Shown here piece by piece: positions 61,829 through 64,000 of a DNA stretch of 64,000 nucleotides; positions within the stretch are counted from its first letter, which is position 1; each line of letters starts with the position of its first letter. The stretch is taken from assembly GCF_024171405.1 (NCBI RefSeq), contig NZ_JALJZT010000002.1:558001-622000 (forward strand). Direction: 5' to 3'. The stretch is from Qipengyuania citrea (GTDB lineage: Bacteria > Pseudomonadota > Alphaproteobacteria > Sphingomonadales > Sphingomonadaceae). Below the pieces are notes generated by a model. That model saw only the letters and a list, made by a program, of their open reading frames with translations, was not told the DNA's origin and did not search any database. Position numbers and translations under genes: made by a program.

Positions 61829-63987
61829 TACTCAGTTGCCTCGTCCAGATCCTCGCCCGCAGGCGGCATGTTGTGGCCCAGCAGGCGCAGCACGTCGGCG
61901 GCGCATTCCACGACATTGCTGCCCGGGCCGTAGATGCCCTGCACCCCGGCATCACGCAGGAAGTCGTAATCCTTCTGCGGGATCACGCCGCCGGCGATCA
62001 CCTTGATGTCACTACGGCCCGCCTCCTTCAGCAGCCCGATCAGTTCGGGGATCAGCGTCTTGTGACCCGCCGCAAGGCTGCTCGCGCCGATGGCATCGAC
62101 ATCCTTCTCCAGCGCCATGTCGCGGGTTTCCGCAGGCGTCTGGAACAGCGGGCCCGAAACGACCTCGAAGCCCATATCGCCAAAGGCGCTGGCGATGACA
62201 TTGGCGCCGCGGTCGTGGCCGTCCTGCCCCATCTTCGCGACCATCAGCCGGGGCGCGCGGCCCAGGCGGCGCTCCACCGCTTTCACGCCTTCGACCACCT
62301 GCTGGTAGCGATCATCCTCGGCATAGGCCCTGGAATAGATCCCGCGCACGGGTGTCGGCAGCGTGTCGTAGCGGCCATAGGCGTCTTCCATCGCCTGGCT
62401 GATCTCGCCCAAGGTCGCATCGTGCCGCGCAGCCTCGACCGCCAATGCGAGCAGATTGCCTTCGCGCTGGGCCGCCCCGCGAGCCAGCGTGTCGAGCGCG
62501 GCCTTGCAGGCGAATTCATCGCGTTTGGCGCGGACTTCCTGCAGCCGCGCGATCTGGCTCTGGCGCACCGCGTGATTGTCGATGTCGAGGGTGTCGATCT
62601 CGTCCTCCGTCTCGCGGCGGTACTTGTTGACGCCCACGATCACCGTTTCGCCGCGATCGACGCTCGCCTGCTTGGCCGCGGCGGCGCTTTCGATCGCCGC
62701 CTTGGGTTTGCCGCTGGCGACATATTCGGTCATCCCGCCCGCCGCCTCGACCTCGTCGAGCATGGCCTTGGCCTGTTCGACCAGCGCGGCGGTGAGGCTT
62801 TCGATGTAATAGCTGCCGCCCAGCGGATCGGCGACATTGGTGATGCCGGTCTCCTCCTGGATCACCAGCTGCGTGTTGCGCGCGATGCGGGCGCTGAAAT
62901 CGGTCGGCAGCGCGATCGCCTCGTCCAACGCGTTGGTGTGCAGCGACTGCGTTCCGCCCAGCACCGCCGCCATTGCTTCCACCGTGGTGCGGATGACGTT
63001 GTTGTAGGGGTCCTGCTCCTGCAGGCTCACGCCGCTGGTCTGGCAATGCGTGCGCAGCATCTTCGACTTGGGGTTCTGCGCCCCCAGCCCTTCCATGACA
63101 TCGTGCCACAGCGCGCGCGCGGCGCGCATCTTGGCGATCTCCATGAAGAAGTTCATGCCGATGCCCCAGAAGAAGGACAGGCGCGGCGCGAAGGCATCGA
63201 TATCGAGGCCCGCTTCCATCGCGCGCTTGGCGTATTCCTTGCCGTCGGCGATGGTGAAGGCCAGTTCCTGCACCGCGGTCGCCCCGGCTTCGTGCATGTG
63301 ATAGCCCGAAATCGAAATGCTGTTGAATTTCGGCATGTTGGCCGAAGTATATGCGATGATGTCCGAAACGATCCGCATGCTCGGTTCGGGCGGGTAGATA
63401 TAGGTGTTGCGGACCATGAACTCCTTGAGGATGTCGTTCTGGATGGTCCCGGCCAGCTTGTCCTGGGCGACGCCCTGCCGTTCGGCGGCAACGATGTAGA
63501 AGGCCAGAACGGGGATGACCGCGCCGTTCATCGTCATCGATACGCTCATCGTGTCGAGCGGGATCTGGTCGAACAGGATCTCCATGTCGCGCACGGTATC
63601 GATCGCGACGCCCGCCTTGCCGACATCGCCGACCACGCGCGGGTGATCGCTGTCATAGCCGCGGTGCGTGGCGAGATCGAATGCGACCGACAGACCCTTC
63701 TGCCCGGCGGCAAGGTTGCGGCGATAGAAGGCGTTCGATTCCTCTGCCGTGGAGAAGCCAGCGTACTGGCGGATGGTCCACGGGCGCCCGGTGTACATCG
63801 AGGCGTAGGGCCCGCGCGTGAACGGGGCGATCCCCGGCACCCCGGGATCGACCAGCGCGGCGGTGTCCTGCGACGTATACAGCGGCTTTACCGCGATCCC
63901 TTCGGGTGTGTGCCAGGTGAGATCGCGCCCCTTCACTTCCTTGTCGGCGAGGGGCTTCCAATCGTCATAAGTCGGCTTGTCGGTCAT
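61828..63987 (-). CDS. scpA: Methylmalonyl-CoA mutase (B12-dependent)
   Basis: Isomerises methylmalonyl-CoA to succinyl-CoA, completing propionyl-CoA breakdown. The 719-residue single-chain protein has the substrate-binding [32 protein letters not shown] region (seen in two parts), the catalytic TIM barrel and, near the C-terminus, the cobalamin-binding [13 protein letters not shown] (base-off His; about residues 585-600) and [16 protein letters not shown]. The complete gene lies 13 bp inside the right edge. With pccA and bioB it forms the propionate module. Confidence 0.96.
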   Translation of the reverse strand: MTDKPTYDDWKPLADKEVKGRDLTWHTPEGIAVKPLYTSQDTAALVDPGVPGIAPFTRGPYASMYTGRPWTIRQYAGFSTAEESNAFYRRNLAAGQKGLSVAFDLATHRGYDSDHPRVVGDVGKAGVAIDTVRDMEILFDQIPLDTMSVSMTMNGAVIPVLAFYIVAAERQGVAQDKLAGTIQNDILKEFMVRNTYIYPPEPSMRIVSDIIAYTSANMPKFNSISISGYHMHEAGATAVQELAFTIADGKEYAKRAMEAGLDIDAFAPRLSFFWGIGMNFFMEIAKMRAARALWHDVMEGLGAQNPKSKMLRTHCQTSGVSLQEQDPYNNVIRTTVEAMAAVLGGTQSLHTNALDEAIALPTDFSARIARNTQLVIQEETGITNVADPLGGSYYIESLTAALVEQAKAMLDEVEAAGGMTEYVASGKPKAAIESAAAAKQASVDRGETVIVGVNKYRRETEDEIDTLDIDNHAVRQSQIARLQEVRAKRDEFACKAALDTLARGAAQREGNLLALAVEAARHDATLGEISQAMEDAYGRYDTLPTPVRGIYSRAYAEDDRYQQVVEGVKAVERRLGRAPRLMVAKMGQDGHDRGANVIASAFGDMGFEVVSGPLFQTPAETRDMALEKDVDAIGASSLAAGHKTLIPELIGLLKEAGRSDIKVIAGGVIPQKDYDFLRDAGVQGIYGPGSNVVECAADVLRLLGHNMPPAGEDLDEATE

Positions 63988-64000
63988 GCACGGTCCTAAA

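Noticed and set aside
61819-63999. Long open frames antisense to real genes (also near 233-1357, 8219-10045, 16443-19844, 23935-25854, 58601-59983)
   Set aside because: These are the usual mirror frames of GC-rich coding DNA; their translations are Arg/Gln/His-rich with no family match, while the opposite strand encodes complete known enzymes.

Overview
The window is a GC-rich, densely packed chromosomal segment of an alphaproteobacterium, most likely of the Sphingomonadales and probably an Erythrobacteraceae-type genome (Erythrobacter/Altererythrobacter relatives). The evidence is the gene set and gene order (recG-sdhE-mfd, ahcY-divL-tsaE-amgK-murU-addB-addA, xerD-accA, aroK-aroB), a DivL-type Tyr histidine-kinase homologue, many GTG starts, and 1-8 bp gene overlaps. 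This taxonomic call is an inference from recall, not from a search. No prophage, insertion sequence, integron or CRISPR array is visible; this is mostly core genome. LAYOUT. 1-2.1 kb: 5' end of a branched-chain 2-oxoacid dehydrogenase E1-alpha gene with a readable promoter, thyA, tRNA-Pro and a TetR regulator. 2.2-8 kb: a three-gene RND efflux operon divergent from tetR. 8-12 kb: a TonB-dependent receptor and acetyl-CoA synthetase. 12-23.9 kb: a CHASE3-like diguanylate cyclase, a low-molecular-weight phosphatase, recG (opposite strand), an inverted REP pair, sdhE, mfd, a GGDEF(degenerate)-EAL protein, NAD kinase, tRNA-Asn, a TauE-type permease and a GNAT. 23.9-31.6 kb: secA, a small secreted protein, a membrane-embedded spermidine-synthase-like protein, argJ, an inositol-monophosphatase-family enzyme and thioredoxin. 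31.7-44.2 kb: a long minus-strand run ahcY, divL, tsaE, amgK, murU, addB, addA, tightly overlapped from divL onward. 44.4-50.2 kb: peroxiredoxin, a winged-helix regulator, a hemerythrin-phospholipase D-folE operon with a candidate EcfG stress promoter, a small metallopeptidase, tRNA-Arg, a Nudix hydrolase and two orphan Flp pilins. 50.2-57.7 kb: M48 lipoprotein protease, accA, xerD, an uncharacterised secreted protein with a 44-residue membrane partner, aroK-aroB and a small hypothetical. 57.9-64 kb: a propionyl-CoA module (pccA, LprI-like protein, bioB, YdcZ-like transporter, methylmalonyl-CoA mutase). HOW GENES WORK TOGETHER. The propionyl-CoA module pairs a biotin-dependent carboxylase and a B12-dependent mutase with biotin synthase, and the BCKDH fragment at the other end feeds the same propionyl-CoA route from branched-chain amino acids. 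The divL run mixes a CtrA-pathway regulator, t6A synthesis, MurNAc recycling and double-strand-break repair in one apparently translationally coupled unit. The three tRNA genes share near-identical promoters. No clearly new large biological system was found. The most interesting items are the Tyr-for-His DivL homologue, the structured ahcY leader with a coupled small frame, the REPIN-like element, the hairpin that begins in the tRNA-Arg CCA, the candidate EcfG promoter, and the unstudied secreted/membrane protein pair at 53.7-55.7 kb.
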